NCBI RefSeq assembly: GCF_002222055.1
Contig: NZ_MUGS01000004.1
Coordinates: 1-64,000, forward strand
DNA: 64,000 nt
Origin: Flavobacterium araucananum
GTDB taxonomy: Bacteria > Bacteroidota > Bacteroidia > Flavobacteriales > Flavobacteriaceae
Direction of reading: 5' to 3'
The notes beneath the pieces were generated by a model. It was given only the letters and a program-made list of their open reading frames with translations. It did not search any database and was not told the DNA's origin. Positions 17,384 through 27,230 of this stretch are shown piece after piece; within the stretch, counting starts at the first letter, position 1, and every line of letters starts with the position of its first letter. The translations under genes and the position numbers were made by a program.

Positions 17384-17410
17384 CCCTATCTTTTTTGAAG
17401 TTGTTGATGG

Positions 17411-17418
17411 TACTTTTG
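17411..17418 (+). promoter_or_regulatory. -7 box of the TonB receptor operon
   Basis: TACTTTTG fits TAnnTTTG, 36 bases before the ATG. No TTG at the ideal -33 distance, consistent with a promoter that needs an activator bound at 17350-17383. Confidence 0.5.
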
Positions 17419-17453
17419 CGGCAAAGTTATTTATAATTAGTCTAATTAAAGAT

Positions 17454-19850
17454 ATGACAACTCACAAATTTTTATTTTTTAGTATATTTTTTCTCTTTTC
17501 ATTGGTCTCATTTTCCCAGCAAAATCAAGGGGTTTCTGTTATTGGACAGGTTATCGAAAATTCAGGACAAACAATTCCTTATGCATCAATTGTAATAGAA
17601 AAAACTGACTTAAGCAGTATTGCAGATGAAAACGGCAAGTTTATTTTTAAAAATATTACACCGGGAAAACATGTTCTGAAAATTACTGCAATTGGGTTTT
17701 CAACTCAAAAAAAACACATCGAAGTTTCCGGTGATAAAGACATCAATTTTTCGATTCAGCTAGAAAGCGAATTGAATGAATTAGAATCTGTAACAGTTTT
17801 GGGACGTTCTCAAACTGATAAAGTCAATAAGCAATCTTACAGCGTAACGGCTATTGATGCCAAAAAGCTGCACAATTCGACTCTTGATTTATCGCATGCG
17901 CTGGACAGGGTTTCTGGTGTTCGTGTTCGGGAAGCGGGCGGAGTAGGTTCAAGATCAGAACTTTCGATCAATGGTTTTCAGGGAAATCAGGTAAAAGTTT
18001 TTATTGATGGTGTACCTATGGATAATTTTGGGTCATCGTTTCAAATGAATAATATTCCAATTAATCTGGCTGATCGTGTAGAGGTTTACAAAGGTGTTGT
18101 GCCCATTTGGCTGGGTGGTGATGCCTTGGGAGGTGCAGTAAATATTGTAACAAACAGTAAACCCAGAACATATCTTGATGCATCGTACTCTTTTGGCTCT
18201 TTTAATACACATCGAAGCAGTTTAAATGCAGGTTATACCTCTAAAAGTGGTTTTACAGCAGAAATTAATGCTTTTCAGAATTATTCAGATAATAATTATT
18301 GGGTAAATGTAGATGTAGCCGATTTAAATACGGGAGCCTATTTTCCTGATCAGCGCGTTCGACGATTTCATGATAAATACCGTAACGAAACAGTGATTTT
18401 GAACGTAGGTCTAACGGGAAAAAAATATGCCGATAAGTTATTATTTGGCTTTACTGCCGGAGAAAATAAGGCAGATATTCAAACCGGGGCCAGAATGGTA
18501 AGCGTATTTGGACAGGTATATCGAAAAGGAAATATTTTAATGCCTACTCTAAAATATCAGGTAAAAGATTTATTTACCAAAGGACTGAATTTTAATCTAA
18601 CCGGAAATTACAACTTTGGAGAAGAACAAAATGTAGATACCGTTTTTAGACGATACAACTGGTTTGGTGATTATAAAGAATATGCCGGTTTAGGCGGAGA
18701 AAGAAGCAGGACCCTGCGTAAGTTCAGGAATAATAATGGTGTTGCAACTGCAAATGCTACGTATGCTTTGGGCGAGAGACATTCGTTTATGCTTAATACT
18801 ACTTTTACAACTTTTGATCGTAAAGAAAGTGACGAATTAGTTCCCGAATCTTTAGTTTATCAACAACCCAAAAAAACGCAAAAGAACGTTTTAGGATTGG
18901 GCTATAAGTTTGATTTTAATCAAAAATGGAGTACTTCAATATTCTTAAAAGACTATTCCCTGAAAACAACTTACTCCAGAAGTTATAATCCGTCCGGAAA
19001 CACAGGAGATGTTGCCTATCAACAATATGTCGATCATACTGCTGTAACAGGTTATGGCGCGGCGACGAGTTACTATTTAAGACATAATTTGCAACTAAAA
19101 GCATCTTTCGAAAAAAGTTACAGATTGCCTACTCCCGAAGAAATTTTTGGAAATGTAAACGATAATCTGGAAGGAAACCTTGGCTTAAAGCCGGAAACAA
19201 GTAACAATTTTAATATTGGTGCGAGTTATCAAACCAACTTTAATAAAGTAAATGCTTTATCGTTTGATGTGAATCTTTTGCATAGAAACGCCACAGACTT
19301 TATTCGTCCAACACTCAATAACAACCAAACCATGACTACAAATGTCAATCAGGGCAAGGTTACTAATTATGGTATCGATGGAGAGATTCGATATTCGTAT
19401 CGTAGTCGCTTTACGGCAGGAGTAAATACAACGTATCAAAATATTCGAAACAAGACCGAATATGAACCGAATCAAAATTATGTATCTCCTTTTTATAAAG
19501 ACAGAATTCCTAACATGCCTTTTCTTTTTGGAAATGCTGATGCGACTGTATTTTTTAATGATCTTATCAAAAAAGGGAATAATCTATCTGTGGGGTACAA
19601 CCTGCTTTATGTACAGACCTATTATTTATCATGGCCAAGTATGGGAAGCAAGGATAGCAAATTAGAAATTCCGCAACAATATAGTCATGATCTAAATGCT
19701 GTTTATACAATTGCAAACGGAAAATACAATATCGCTTTAGAATGCAAAAATCTATTGGACAATAAACTTTATGATAATTTTTCGTTGCAAAAACCAAGTA
19801 GGGCTTTTTATATAAAATTCAGGTATTTTTTTACCAAATCAAGCAAATAA
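17454..19850 (+). CDS. TonB-dependent outer-membrane receptor (siderophore/iron type)
   Basis: 798 residues with signal peptide (MTTHKFLFFSIFFLFSLVSF). Residues ~30-115 form a carboxypeptidase-regulatory-like beta domain (IGQVIENSGQTIPYASIVIE), followed by a plug (~125-240, with VEVYKGVVPIWLGGDALGGA) and a 22-strand barrel ending YIKFRYFF. Length fits a siderophore receptor and is shorter than SusC. Energised uptake across the outer membrane. Context (AraC regulator, DUF4374 lipoprotein, PepSY membrane protein) points to a ferric-siderophore system; the ligand is not determined. Confidence 0.93.
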   Translation: MTTHKFLFFSIFFLFSLVSFSQQNQGVSVIGQVIENSGQTIPYASIVIEKTDLSSIADENGKFIFKNITPGKHVLKITAIGFSTQKKHIEVSGDKDINFSIQLESELNELESVTVLGRSQTDKVNKQSYSVTAIDAKKLHNSTLDLSHALDRVSGVRVREAGGVGSRSELSINGFQGNQVKVFIDGVPMDNFGSSFQMNNIPINLADRVEVYKGVVPIWLGGDALGGAVNIVTNSKPRTYLDASYSFGSFNTHRSSLNAGYTSKSGFTAEINAFQNYSDNNYWVNVDVADLNTGAYFPDQRVRRFHDKYRNETVILNVGLTGKKYADKLLFGFTAGENKADIQTGARMVSVFGQVYRKGNILMPTLKYQVKDLFTKGLNFNLTGNYNFGEEQNVDTVFRRYNWFGDYKEYAGLGGERSRTLRKFRNNNGVATANATYALGERHSFMLNTTFTTFDRKESDELVPESLVYQQPKKTQKNVLGLGYKFDFNQKWSTSIFLKDYSLKTTYSRSYNPSGNTGDVAYQQYVDHTAVTGYGAATSYYLRHNLQLKASFEKSYRLPTPEEIFGNVNDNLEGNLGLKPETSNNFNIGASYQTNFNKVNALSFDVNLLHRNATDFIRPTLNNNQTMTTNVNQGKVTNYGIDGEIRYSYRSRFTAGVNTTYQNIRNKTEYEPNQNYVSPFYKDRIPNMPFLFGNADATVFFNDLIKKGNNLSVGYNLLYVQTYYLSWPSMGSKDSKLEIPQQYSHDLNAVYTIANGKYNIALECKNLLDNKLYDNFSLQKPSRAFYIKFRYFFTKSSK

Positions 19851-19875
19851 TTAATAATTCAAACCATAATAAAAA

Positions 19876-21102
19876 ATGAAAAAGAGTAACACATTGGCTT
19901 TATTAGCTGTTTTAGCTTTTACTACATTCTCATGTAGCAGTGATTCTGATAAGTCAGGAAGCGAAACCGGAGGAGGCGATACCGGAAAAACTAAATATAT
20001 TATTACTGCTACAACGGGAGCAGCAGGAATTGCAGATTATTTATTAACTGCTGATGATATTTCGACAGGATCAATTACTACAACGGGCAACGGACTGGAA
20101 CAGGACGGAACGTATCGTTACTATATTACAGCTCAAAACAACTTTTTTAGTTTATTGTACGGACAAGGAAATCCGGGTGCTGTAACGACTTATAATTTGA
20201 ATACAGAAGGGAAATTGGTTAAAAAATCTAATTTTCAGGCAGAAACAGTACACGTTTTTGCAGCAGTAAACAAAGATATTCTAACGATAAAAGTTCCCAG
20301 AAGTGGTGCCTCTATTGCTTCTATGTATAAAATTGATGCCGAAAAATCGCTTATTACCGGCGAAGCACAACAAGATACTAAAAAATTAGCAGGAAACGGA
20401 GAAAGAGCATTTTACAGCTGGGCAACTCAGGTGGGCGATAAAGTTTATATGCCGTATATGAGCATCAAAGGTGACGGGGTTGACAATTTTGGGACAGTAA
20501 ACCCGGACAGTACCTGGGTTGCGGTTTATAACTACCCTGAGCTTAAACTGGAAAGAGTAATCAAAGACAACCGCACGAGTTATTTAGGAGCTTATTTTAC
20601 AAACGGATTATTTCAGGACGAAAATGGCGATGCTTATGGTTTCTCTGGTGCCATTGCAACCAGCAATTCGGTTATGACCTCTACAAAACCATCAGCAATT
20701 GTAAAAATCAAAAAAGGAACTACAGAGTTTGATAAAACGTATTTTTTTAATGTACAGGAAAAATCAGGAGGTTACAAAATCTCTGCAACGAGCTATATCT
20801 CAAAAGGTAAATTTTTATTGTTGATGTACGGAAATGTTGGTAAAAATACCGGAGCTGCTAAGTTGGCTATTGCCGATGTTTATGCGCAAACTTTTACCTG
20901 GGTTACAAATGTTCCTGCAACCTTAACTTCGGCTACAAGCCGCTATAATATTACTACAGAAGACGGAAATTCGGCTGTTATTGGTATTAATACACCTGAA
21001 GGAAACTGGATTTATACCATTAACGGTACAACTGCTGTTGCGACCAGAGGGATGAAGGTCGAAGGTGGACAAATTACTGCAATTGCAAAATTAAAATATT
21101 AA
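19876..21102 (+). CDS. DUF4374 domain lipoprotein
   Basis: 408 residues. Lipoprotein signal (MKKSNTLALLAVLAFTTFSC, Cys20) followed by a Ser/Gly-rich linker and a beta-propeller-like domain with repeated strand patterns (KYIITATTGAAGIADYLLTA, TWVAVYNYPELKLERVI, SAIVKIKKGTTEFDKTYFF). DUF4374 proteins are typically encoded next to TonB receptors and PepSY proteins in Bacteroidota. It probably sits at the outer surface or periplasmic side and helps ligand capture; this is inferred. Starts 25 bases after the receptor gene. Confidence 0.87.
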   Translation: MKKSNTLALLAVLAFTTFSCSSDSDKSGSETGGGDTGKTKYIITATTGAAGIADYLLTADDISTGSITTTGNGLEQDGTYRYYITAQNNFFSLLYGQGNPGAVTTYNLNTEGKLVKKSNFQAETVHVFAAVNKDILTIKVPRSGASIASMYKIDAEKSLITGEAQQDTKKLAGNGERAFYSWATQVGDKVYMPYMSIKGDGVDNFGTVNPDSTWVAVYNYPELKLERVIKDNRTSYLGAYFTNGLFQDENGDAYGFSGAIATSNSVMTSTKPSAIVKIKKGTTEFDKTYFFNVQEKSGGYKISATSYISKGKFLLLMYGNVGKNTGAAKLAIADVYAQTFTWVTNVPATLTSATSRYNITTEDGNSAVIGINTPEGNWIYTINGTTAVATRGMKVEGGQITAIAKLKY

Positions 21103-21119
21103 AATTGGTTTCTTTTGAG

Positions 21120-21150
21120 CCGTAAGCCTTTCGGGGCTTGCGGTTTTTTT
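21120..21150 (+). terminator. Hairpin with T-tract between DUF4374 and PepSY genes
   Basis: CCGTAAGCC-tttcg-GGGCTTGCGG then seven T. Strong enough to reduce transcription into the PepSY gene, so that gene may be expressed by partial read-through or from its own promoter. Confidence 0.8.
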
Positions 21151-21175
21151 ATTTATCTTTTATACGCTACTAAAT

Positions 21176-22534
21176 ATGTTCTCTTTTTCAAAATCAAATC
21201 CAAACAAGAAAAAAAGTAAAAAATCGCTGTTTAAGCGCGTTATGGCCTGGCTGCATTTATGGCTTGGTTTAGCATCCGGAATTATTGTTGTCATTGTAAG
21301 TCTTACGGGCTGTATTTATGTTTTTGAAAATGAAATTAAAGATTTTATCGAAGACTGGCGTTTTGTACAACCTCAGGAAAAAGCGTTTATGTTGCCCTCG
21401 CAATTGGTTACAATTGCAGATAAAACCATGAAAGGCAAACACGGTACAAGCGTAACTTTTGGAGAAAAAAATGAAGCTGCTATTGTGGGGTATTTTACCA
21501 AAAAAAAGGACGATAAGGATCAACAGGAAAAAAGAAATAATAAAAGAGCAGAAAGTAAAGGGAAACAAAAAAACGAAAAATCTAAAAAAAGAAGATCAGG
21601 TGTTTTTACCAGCGTTTATATGAATCCTTATACAGGTGAGATTCTAAATGTTAAATCATTTTCGAGAGGCGACTCTCCGGATTTTTTCCGGTTTATACTC
21701 AACGGTCACCGTGCATTATGGTTGCCTTATGATATTGGCAGACCAATTGTTGGGGTTGCCGTTTTAATTTTTGTATTTCTCTTACTGTCCGGTTTAGTTT
21801 TATGGTGGCCAACAAAATGGATTAAATCAATTCGCGATAAAAGTTTTAAGATCAAATGGTCGGCAACCTTTAAACGCGTCAATTATGACATGCATAATGT
21901 ATTGGGTTTTTATAGCATGATTTTTCTTTTATTCATTTCGATTACAGGTTTGGTCTGGAGTTTTGATTGGTGGAGTAAGTCTTTGTATTGGGTTACATCC
22001 GGAGGAAAACCATTGACAGAAAGTCGCGAATCTCCAAAATCTGATACTACTCACGTCAAAACTTTTGAGCTGGCTACTGTTGACAAAGTTTTACTGAATA
22101 TGGCAAAACAAAATCCTCAGGCAGCCGGAATTATGATAAGTATACCAGAGAAACCTGCAGATGCTATTGGCGCCTTTGTTTACAAACAAAAAAACACGTA
22201 CTATAATATGGACCGTTATAGTTTTGATCAGCAAACGCTTAAAGAAATCTCTATAAAAACACCTTTTTCGGGAAAATACATCGAAGCCAATTTGCCGGAT
22301 AAAATTCGCAGAATGAACTATGATATTCACGTAGGAAGCGTTTTGGGATTAACCGGAAAGTTTATTGCCTTTTTTGCCAGTTTGATTTCTGCAAGTTTGC
22401 CAATTACAGGGTTTTTAATCTGGTGGGGCAAACAAAAATTTGGTAAAAAACCTGCTGCAAAACCAAAAATTGCCACAAAAGCAGTTCCAATTGCTAAAGC
22501 AAAACAAATACCGGAAAAAGAACTTTCTGCTTAA
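21176..22534 (+). CDS. PepSY-associated TM-helix protein (putative ferric-siderophore reductase type)
   Basis: 452 residues. First helix KRVMAWLHLWLGLASGII carries the conserved His of the family; three more helices at ~195-220, ~245-265 and ~405-430. A Lys/Arg-rich charged stretch (~105-140) precedes the central periplasmic segment. MHNVLGFYSMIFLLFISITG and YDIHVGSVLGLTGKFIAF provide further helix His residues that may ligate haem. Family members next to TonB receptors are thought to reduce iron released from siderophores in the periplasm. Co-directional with the receptor genes. Confidence 0.88.
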   Translation: MFSFSKSNPNKKKSKKSLFKRVMAWLHLWLGLASGIIVVIVSLTGCIYVFENEIKDFIEDWRFVQPQEKAFMLPSQLVTIADKTMKGKHGTSVTFGEKNEAAIVGYFTKKKDDKDQQEKRNNKRAESKGKQKNEKSKKRRSGVFTSVYMNPYTGEILNVKSFSRGDSPDFFRFILNGHRALWLPYDIGRPIVGVAVLIFVFLLLSGLVLWWPTKWIKSIRDKSFKIKWSATFKRVNYDMHNVLGFYSMIFLLFISITGLVWSFDWWSKSLYWVTSGGKPLTESRESPKSDTTHVKTFELATVDKVLLNMAKQNPQAAGIMISIPEKPADAIGAFVYKQKNTYYNMDRYSFDQQTLKEISIKTPFSGKYIEANLPDKIRRMNYDIHVGSVLGLTGKFIAFFASLISASLPITGFLIWWGKQKFGKKPAAKPKIATKAVPIAKAKQIPEKELSA

Positions 22535-22573
22535 AACATAAAATAGAATATTTTTGAATTTTTGTTAGTAGTT

Positions 22574-22608
22574 AAAAAGGCGAAACTTATCTAAGTTTCG
22601 CCTTTTTT
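22574..22608. terminator. Bidirectional terminator
   Basis: Perfect stem AAAAAGGCGAAACTTA paired with TAAGTTTCGCCTTTTT, 2-base loop, between the convergent PepSY and esterase genes. Confidence 0.9.
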
Positions 22609-22620
22609 ATGGATTTAATT

Positions 22621-23574
22621 TTAGTTACTGTATCCGTTTACTTTAAGCCATTCCTGGCAATCTCTTGTCCAGAATTTACTTGTATCCTGTACACCAAGAC
22701 CAAAACCGTGTCCGCCTTTTTCATAAATATGTAACTCGGCAGAAACACCATTATTTTTTAATGCTAAGTAGTAATTGATACTGTTTTCAGGCAAAACAAC
22801 CGTATCGTCTGTGGCATGTACCAAAAAAGCAGGAGGCGTTTGCGGGGTTACTCTTTTTTCGTTCGAAAAGTAATCCAAAAGCTCCTGAGACGCATGGTCG
22901 CCTAATAAACTCGTTTGAGAACCTTTGTGTGTAACATTTTCAACCATTGTTATTACAGGATAAATCAAAAGCGAAAAATCCGGTCGGGCGCTTATTTTAG
23001 AACTTGTTTCATATACTTTATCGTCATAATGAGTTGCCAGGGTCGAAGCCAGATGTCCTCCCGCAGAAAATCCCATGATTCCTATTTTGGCAGGATCAAC
23101 ATTAAATTTTGCAGCATTTAGGCGCACATAACGCACCGCTTCCTGAGCATCCTGCAAAGGTCCCAGGGTTTTATTTTTCATTATTTTATGACTTGGCAAT
23201 CGGTACTTTACCACAAAAGCAGCGATTCCTAAACTATTAAGCCATTCGGCAACTTTAGTTCCTTCTTTATCAATCGCTAAATGCTGATAACCTCCTCCCG
23301 GAAAAATTAAAACCGCAGTCTGATTAGGCGTATTTCCCTTTGGCAAAAAAACACTTAATGTAGGAATCGAGACCAAACTTGTGCTTTGTACTTTTCCGTC
23401 TTTAATACTTTCATTTTCGATATAATCCGGTGCTTTAATTTCGTCCGGAATTTTATTCCATAAAGGGATTATTTGATTTTGAGCCTGTATTTGGCTGGTA
23501 GTTCCTGTTACAAAAACAAAAAATATAAAGGCTTTTGTCCAGTTTTGTTTTTTTAAAGTTTTCAAAGTTATCAT
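22621..23574 (-). CDS. Secreted alpha/beta-hydrolase esterase (acetylesterase-like)
   Basis: 317 residues; signal peptide ends near QIQAQ. Oxyanion region LIFPGGGYQHLA, nucleophile elbow GFSAGGH, acid in HATDDTVV and His in GGHGFG form a full triad. Close in pattern to acetyl-xylan/pectin acetylesterase-like enzymes of polysaccharide loci. It is divergent from exuT and could remove acetyl groups from pectic oligosaccharides; substrate is inferred from context. I saw no copy of the TGCAATCGATTACA operator oriented to it, but the exuT operator lies in the shared 438-base gap. Confidence 0.87.
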   Translation of the reverse strand: MITLKTLKKQNWTKAFIFFVFVTGTTSQIQAQNQIIPLWNKIPDEIKAPDYIENESIKDGKVQSTSLVSIPTLSVFLPKGNTPNQTAVLIFPGGGYQHLAIDKEGTKVAEWLNSLGIAAFVVKYRLPSHKIMKNKTLGPLQDAQEAVRYVRLNAAKFNVDPAKIGIMGFSAGGHLASTLATHYDDKVYETSSKISARPDFSLLIYPVITMVENVTHKGSQTSLLGDHASQELLDYFSNEKRVTPQTPPAFLVHATDDTVVLPENSINYYLALKNNGVSAELHIYEKGGHGFGLGVQDTSKFWTRDCQEWLKVNGYSN

Positions 23575-23856
23575 GTATTAGTTGAATTTTTATGAATTGG
23601 AGAGCTCTTCAAAAATAAGGATTTTTTCCAGAATTGGTGGTTTCATGCCAGCATAAAATAGATTCCGGGAATTAAATAATGAAGATTATTGCAAACGGAT
23701 TTGAAACTGCTGATTTTAGTACAATTTTGACACATAAAAAGGACAAATTTACCATATTGCTATTTAACAAATATATTATTTAATATGTAATTTTGAGTTA
23801 GTTTTTTTACTCTATATGTTTATTTGTAAGGATAAAATAATTTTTTATACAATTTA

Positions 23857-23901
23857 TTTGGAATATAAAGATTTAAAACTATATTTGTGCAATCGATTAC
23901 A
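23857..23901 (+). promoter_or_regulatory. exuT promoter with LacI-type operator
   Basis: TTTG at 23857-23860, 19-base spacer, TATATTTG at 23880-23887, then TGCAATCGATTACA at 23888-23901. The operator occupies the expected transcription start, so binding would block initiation. The rest of the 438-base gap (23575-24012) is AT-rich with nothing else recognised; the 5' leader is ~110 nt. Confidence 0.8.
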
Positions 23902-24012
23902 TTATTTCATTTTGTTGGATTTAACAGGTTTATTTTAATGTTTTTGTATTGCCTTTAATTGCTGAATTAAGTTACCCCAAAAAAAATATCAATTTTTTAA
24001 CAGACTATTACT

Positions 24013-25485
24013 ATGAATCAACCATCAGATGCAGTTATTATGAGTGAAACCAAAAAAGTTACAGGAACTTATCGCTGGAGTATTTGTGCCTTATTATTTT
24101 TTGCAACAACAATTAATTACCTTGACAGGCAAGTACTTTCATTGACATGGAGCGATTTTATTGCGCCAGAGTTTCACTGGACCAACAATGACTACGGGAA
24201 TATTACAGCATTGTTTTCTATTTTTTATGCCGTTTCATTATTATTTGCAGGACGATTTGTAGATTGGTTAGATACTAAAAAAGGATTTCTTTGGGCAATT
24301 GGTATCTGGTCAGTTGGAGCTTGTTTGCATGCGTTCTGTGGTATTGCAACAGCCGGAATTATTACCGGAAACTGGTTCGTAGGTTTTGAAGGTGCCAAAG
24401 AAGCCATTCATCTCGTAAAAGATACCGGATTGGTAATTAATGTAAGTGTTACATTGTTCATTTTTGCCCGTTTTGTACTGGCAGTAGGAGAAGCAGGAAA
24501 TTTTCCGGCGGCGATTAAAACAACTGCCGAATATTTTCCTAAAAAAGACAGGGCATTTTCGACCAGTATTTTTAATGCAGGTGCAACAGTTGGTGCATTG
24601 GCAGCCCCAATATCAATTCCGTTTATTGCAAAATCCTTTGGTTGGGAAATGGCATTTATCATCATTGGAGCTTTAGGTTTTGTCTGGATGGGATTTTGGG
24701 TTTTTATGTACGATAAACCCGAAAGACACAAAAGAGTAAGTGCTCAGGAATTAGAATATATTCGTCAGGATGATATTGCTGATAGTAAATTGGTAGGTTA
24801 TATTCCTGAAACAACTACAAAAGTATCTTTTGTAGACTGTTTCAAATACAAACAAACCTGGGCTTTTGCCTTTGGTAAATTCATGACAGATGGTGTTTGG
24901 TGGTTCTTTTTGTTCTGGACACCTGCTTATTTAAGTTCCGTTTACGGAATGGACTCTACGCAAGCTGCTTTGCCATTGTTTGTTTTGTACATGATTACCT
25001 TACTTTCTATCATTGGGGGTTGGTTGCCCACTTATTTTGTAGAGAAAAAAGGAATGAACCCATACGAAGGAAGAATGAGAGCCATGCTAATCTTTGCATT
25101 CTTTCCCTTACTAGCCTTAATCGCACAACCATTAGGATATATAAGTTATTGGATACCGGTCATTATTATTGGTATCGCAGGTGCAGCGCACCAATCATGG
25201 TCGGCCAATATTTTTACTACAGTAGGAGATATGTTTCCTAAAAAAGCAATTGCAACCATTACCGGAATTGGTGGTTTGGCAGGAGGAGTGGGCTCTACAA
25301 TAATCAACAAAGGATCCGGATTGTTGTTTGATCATGCCAAAGAAACCAATATGTCATTTATGGGTTTTCACGGTATTGAAGCCGGTTATTTTATCATTTT
25401 CTCTATCTGTGCCGTTTGTTACTTAACCGGTTGGATAGTTATGAAAACATTAGTTCCTAAATACCGACCGATAACAGGATTATAA
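24013..25485 (+). CDS. exuT: MFS hexuronate transporter, ExuT-like
   Basis: 490 residues, about 12 transmembrane helices. The N-terminal RWSICALLFFATTINYLDRQ and LAVGEAGNFPAAIKTTAEYF motifs are hallmarks of the anion:cation symporter branch that imports galacturonate/glucuronate. It is longer than E. coli ExuT (~430) because of an extra segment near residues 110-150, common in Bacteroidota. A second in-frame ATG at 24040 is possible. Feeds the uronate genes immediately downstream; a separate promoter with the same operator drives kduI. Confidence 0.9.
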   Translation: MNQPSDAVIMSETKKVTGTYRWSICALLFFATTINYLDRQVLSLTWSDFIAPEFHWTNNDYGNITALFSIFYAVSLLFAGRFVDWLDTKKGFLWAIGIWSVGACLHAFCGIATAGIITGNWFVGFEGAKEAIHLVKDTGLVINVSVTLFIFARFVLAVGEAGNFPAAIKTTAEYFPKKDRAFSTSIFNAGATVGALAAPISIPFIAKSFGWEMAFIIIGALGFVWMGFWVFMYDKPERHKRVSAQELEYIRQDDIADSKLVGYIPETTTKVSFVDCFKYKQTWAFAFGKFMTDGVWWFFLFWTPAYLSSVYGMDSTQAALPLFVLYMITLLSIIGGWLPTYFVEKKGMNPYEGRMRAMLIFAFFPLLALIAQPLGYISYWIPVIIIGIAGAAHQSWSANIFTTVGDMFPKKAIATITGIGGLAGGVGSTIINKGSGLLFDHAKETNMSFMGFHGIEAGYFIIFSICAVCYLTGWIVMKTLVPKYRPITGL

Positions 25486-25536
25486 TATTTAGAAAATTTT
25501 AATAGACCAAAAAATGTATTTCTTAAAATAAAAATC

Positions 25537-25558
25537 TAATTTTGTGCAATCGATTACA
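25537..25558 (+). promoter_or_regulatory. kduI promoter -7 box with LacI-type operator
   Basis: TAATTTTG at 25537-25544 directly followed by TGCAATCGATTACA at 25545-25558, the same arrangement as at exuT. No clear -33 TTG. Only 14 bases separate the operator from the kduI ATG at 25573. Confidence 0.75.
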
Positions 25559-25572
25559 TTAAAATAAAAATT

Positions 25573-26412
25573 ATGACAAAATATAGCTCAAGATACGCGT
25601 CAAGCCCAGAAGCAGTAAAAAAATACGATACTCAGGAACTCAGAAATGAATTTTTAATCGATGATTTAATGCAACCAGATGAGATCATTTTAACCTACTC
25701 TCATTATGATCGATATATTGCCGGTTCTGCAGTTCCGGTAAAAGGAGCTTTAACCTTAGAAAGTATTGATCCGCTTAAAGCAGCTTATTTTCTTGAAAGA
25801 AGAGAAATAGGAATTATTAATGTAGGAGGAAGTGGATCTGTTCTGGTCGAAGGAAAATCGTATGAACTGGGATTCAAAGATGCTCTGTATATCGGTAGTG
25901 GGAACAAAGAAGTAATTTTTAAGAGTGACGACAGCAGCAATCCGGCTAAATATTATATCAACTCTGCACCGGCTCACGTAAATTACCCAACGGTAAAAGT
26001 AAGTCTTGCCGAAGCAAACAAATTAGAATTAGGAACGGTAGAAACGGCAAATCACCGTACCGTAAATCAAATGATTATTGGTAGTGTTGTTACCACTTGC
26101 CAATTGCAAATGGGAATGACAGAACTAAAACAGGGAAGTGTCTGGAATACCATGCCGGCACACGTTCACGATCGCAGAATGGAGGTTTATTTTTATCTGG
26201 ATATTCCGGAAAATCAGGCTGTATGCCATTTTATGGGACAACCTCAGGAAACAAGACACATCTGGATGAACAATCATCAGGCAGTTATTTCTCCGCCGTG
26301 GTCTATTCACTCTGGTTCAGGAACCAGCAATTATACTTTTATCTGGGGTATGGCGGGCGAGAATTTAGATTATGGAGATATGGATGTTTGCAAAATAACT
26401 GAATTAAGATAA
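25573..26412 (+). CDS. kduI: 5-keto-4-deoxyuronate isomerase (4-deoxy-L-threo-5-hexosulose-uronate ketol-isomerase)
   Basis: 279 residues, the family length. Converts 4-deoxy-L-threo-5-hexosulose uronate, the product of unsaturated oligogalacturonide breakdown, to 2,5-diketo-3-deoxygluconate. Cupin metal site visible: His197, His199 and Glu204 in MPAHVHDRRMEVYFY, and His246 in PPWSIHSGSG, matching the zinc ligands known from E. coli KduI shifted by one. First gene of a cytoplasmic catabolic operon; kduD begins 5 bases later. Confidence 0.96.
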   Translation: MTKYSSRYASSPEAVKKYDTQELRNEFLIDDLMQPDEIILTYSHYDRYIAGSAVPVKGALTLESIDPLKAAYFLERREIGIINVGGSGSVLVEGKSYELGFKDALYIGSGNKEVIFKSDDSSNPAKYYINSAPAHVNYPTVKVSLAEANKLELGTVETANHRTVNQMIIGSVVTTCQLQMGMTELKQGSVWNTMPAHVHDRRMEVYFYLDIPENQAVCHFMGQPQETRHIWMNNHQAVISPPWSIHSGSGTSNYTFIWGMAGENLDYGDMDVCKITELR

Positions 26413-26417
26413 GAACC

Positions 26418-27209
26418 ATGACAAACTTATTTGATATAAAAGGAAAAATTGCCTTAATCACAGGAAGTACACACGGATTGGGATTGGCAATGGCAAAAGG
26501 ATTAGGCGAGGCGGGAGCCACAATTGTAGTAAACGGAAACTCCTCGCAACAAAAAATTGACGACGCGGTGGCAGCGCTTCAAAGCGAAGGAATAAATGCA
26601 GTTGGTTATAAATTTAATGTAACCGATGAAAAGGAAGTTATTGCGGCTATCAAAAAAATTGAAACCGAAGTGGGACCAATCGCCATCCTGATTAATAATG
26701 CGGGAATCATCAAACGAATTCCGTTAATCGAAATGGAAGTTGCTGATTTTAAAGAAGTAATAGATATTGATTTGGTAAGTCCTTTTATTGTTTCTAAGCA
26801 CGTGGCAAGAGGAATGATCGAAAGACGACAAGGCAAGATTATCAACATTTGTTCAATGATGAGCGAGTTGGGTCGTAATACGGTTGGTGCTTATGCTGCT
26901 GCAAAAGGCGGATTGAAAATGCTGACCAAAAATATGGCGACAGAATGGGCCAAATACAACGTACAAATCAACGGAATTGGTCCGGGGTATTTTGCAACAG
27001 AACAAACTAAACCTATCCGGGTTGACGGACATCCTTTTAACGATTTTATTATCAGCCGTACGCCGGCAGCAAAATGGGGAGATCCGGGCGATTTAGCCGG
27101 AGCTGCGATATTTTTATCATCAAAAGCAAGTGATTTTGTCAACGGGCATATTTTGTATGTAGATGGCGGGATTCTGGCGACTATTGGTAAACCATCAAAC
27201 GAAGATTAA
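26418..27209 (+). CDS. kduD: 2-deoxy-D-gluconate/2-keto-3-deoxygluconate 3-dehydrogenase (SDR)
   Basis: 263 residues, classical SDR. Cofactor motif TGSTHGLG, NNAG, Ser146, and YAAAK (Tyr159, Lys163). C-terminal GPGYFATEQTKPIRVD is typical of KduD/IdnO enzymes. Reduces 2,5-diketo-3-deoxygluconate to 2-keto-3-deoxygluconate, joining the unsaturated branch to the common pathway. Five bases after kduI and 21 bases before uxaC, so co-transcribed. Confidence 0.94.
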   Translation: MTNLFDIKGKIALITGSTHGLGLAMAKGLGEAGATIVVNGNSSQQKIDDAVAALQSEGINAVGYKFNVTDEKEVIAAIKKIETEVGPIAILINNAGIIKRIPLIEMEVADFKEVIDIDLVSPFIVSKHVARGMIERRQGKIINICSMMSELGRNTVGAYAAAKGGLKMLTKNMATEWAKYNVQINGIGPGYFATEQTKPIRVDGHPFNDFIISRTPAAKWGDPGDLAGAAIFLSSKASDFVNGHILYVDGGILATIGKPSNED

Positions 27210-27230
27210 TTCTCAATTACATTAAAAAAC

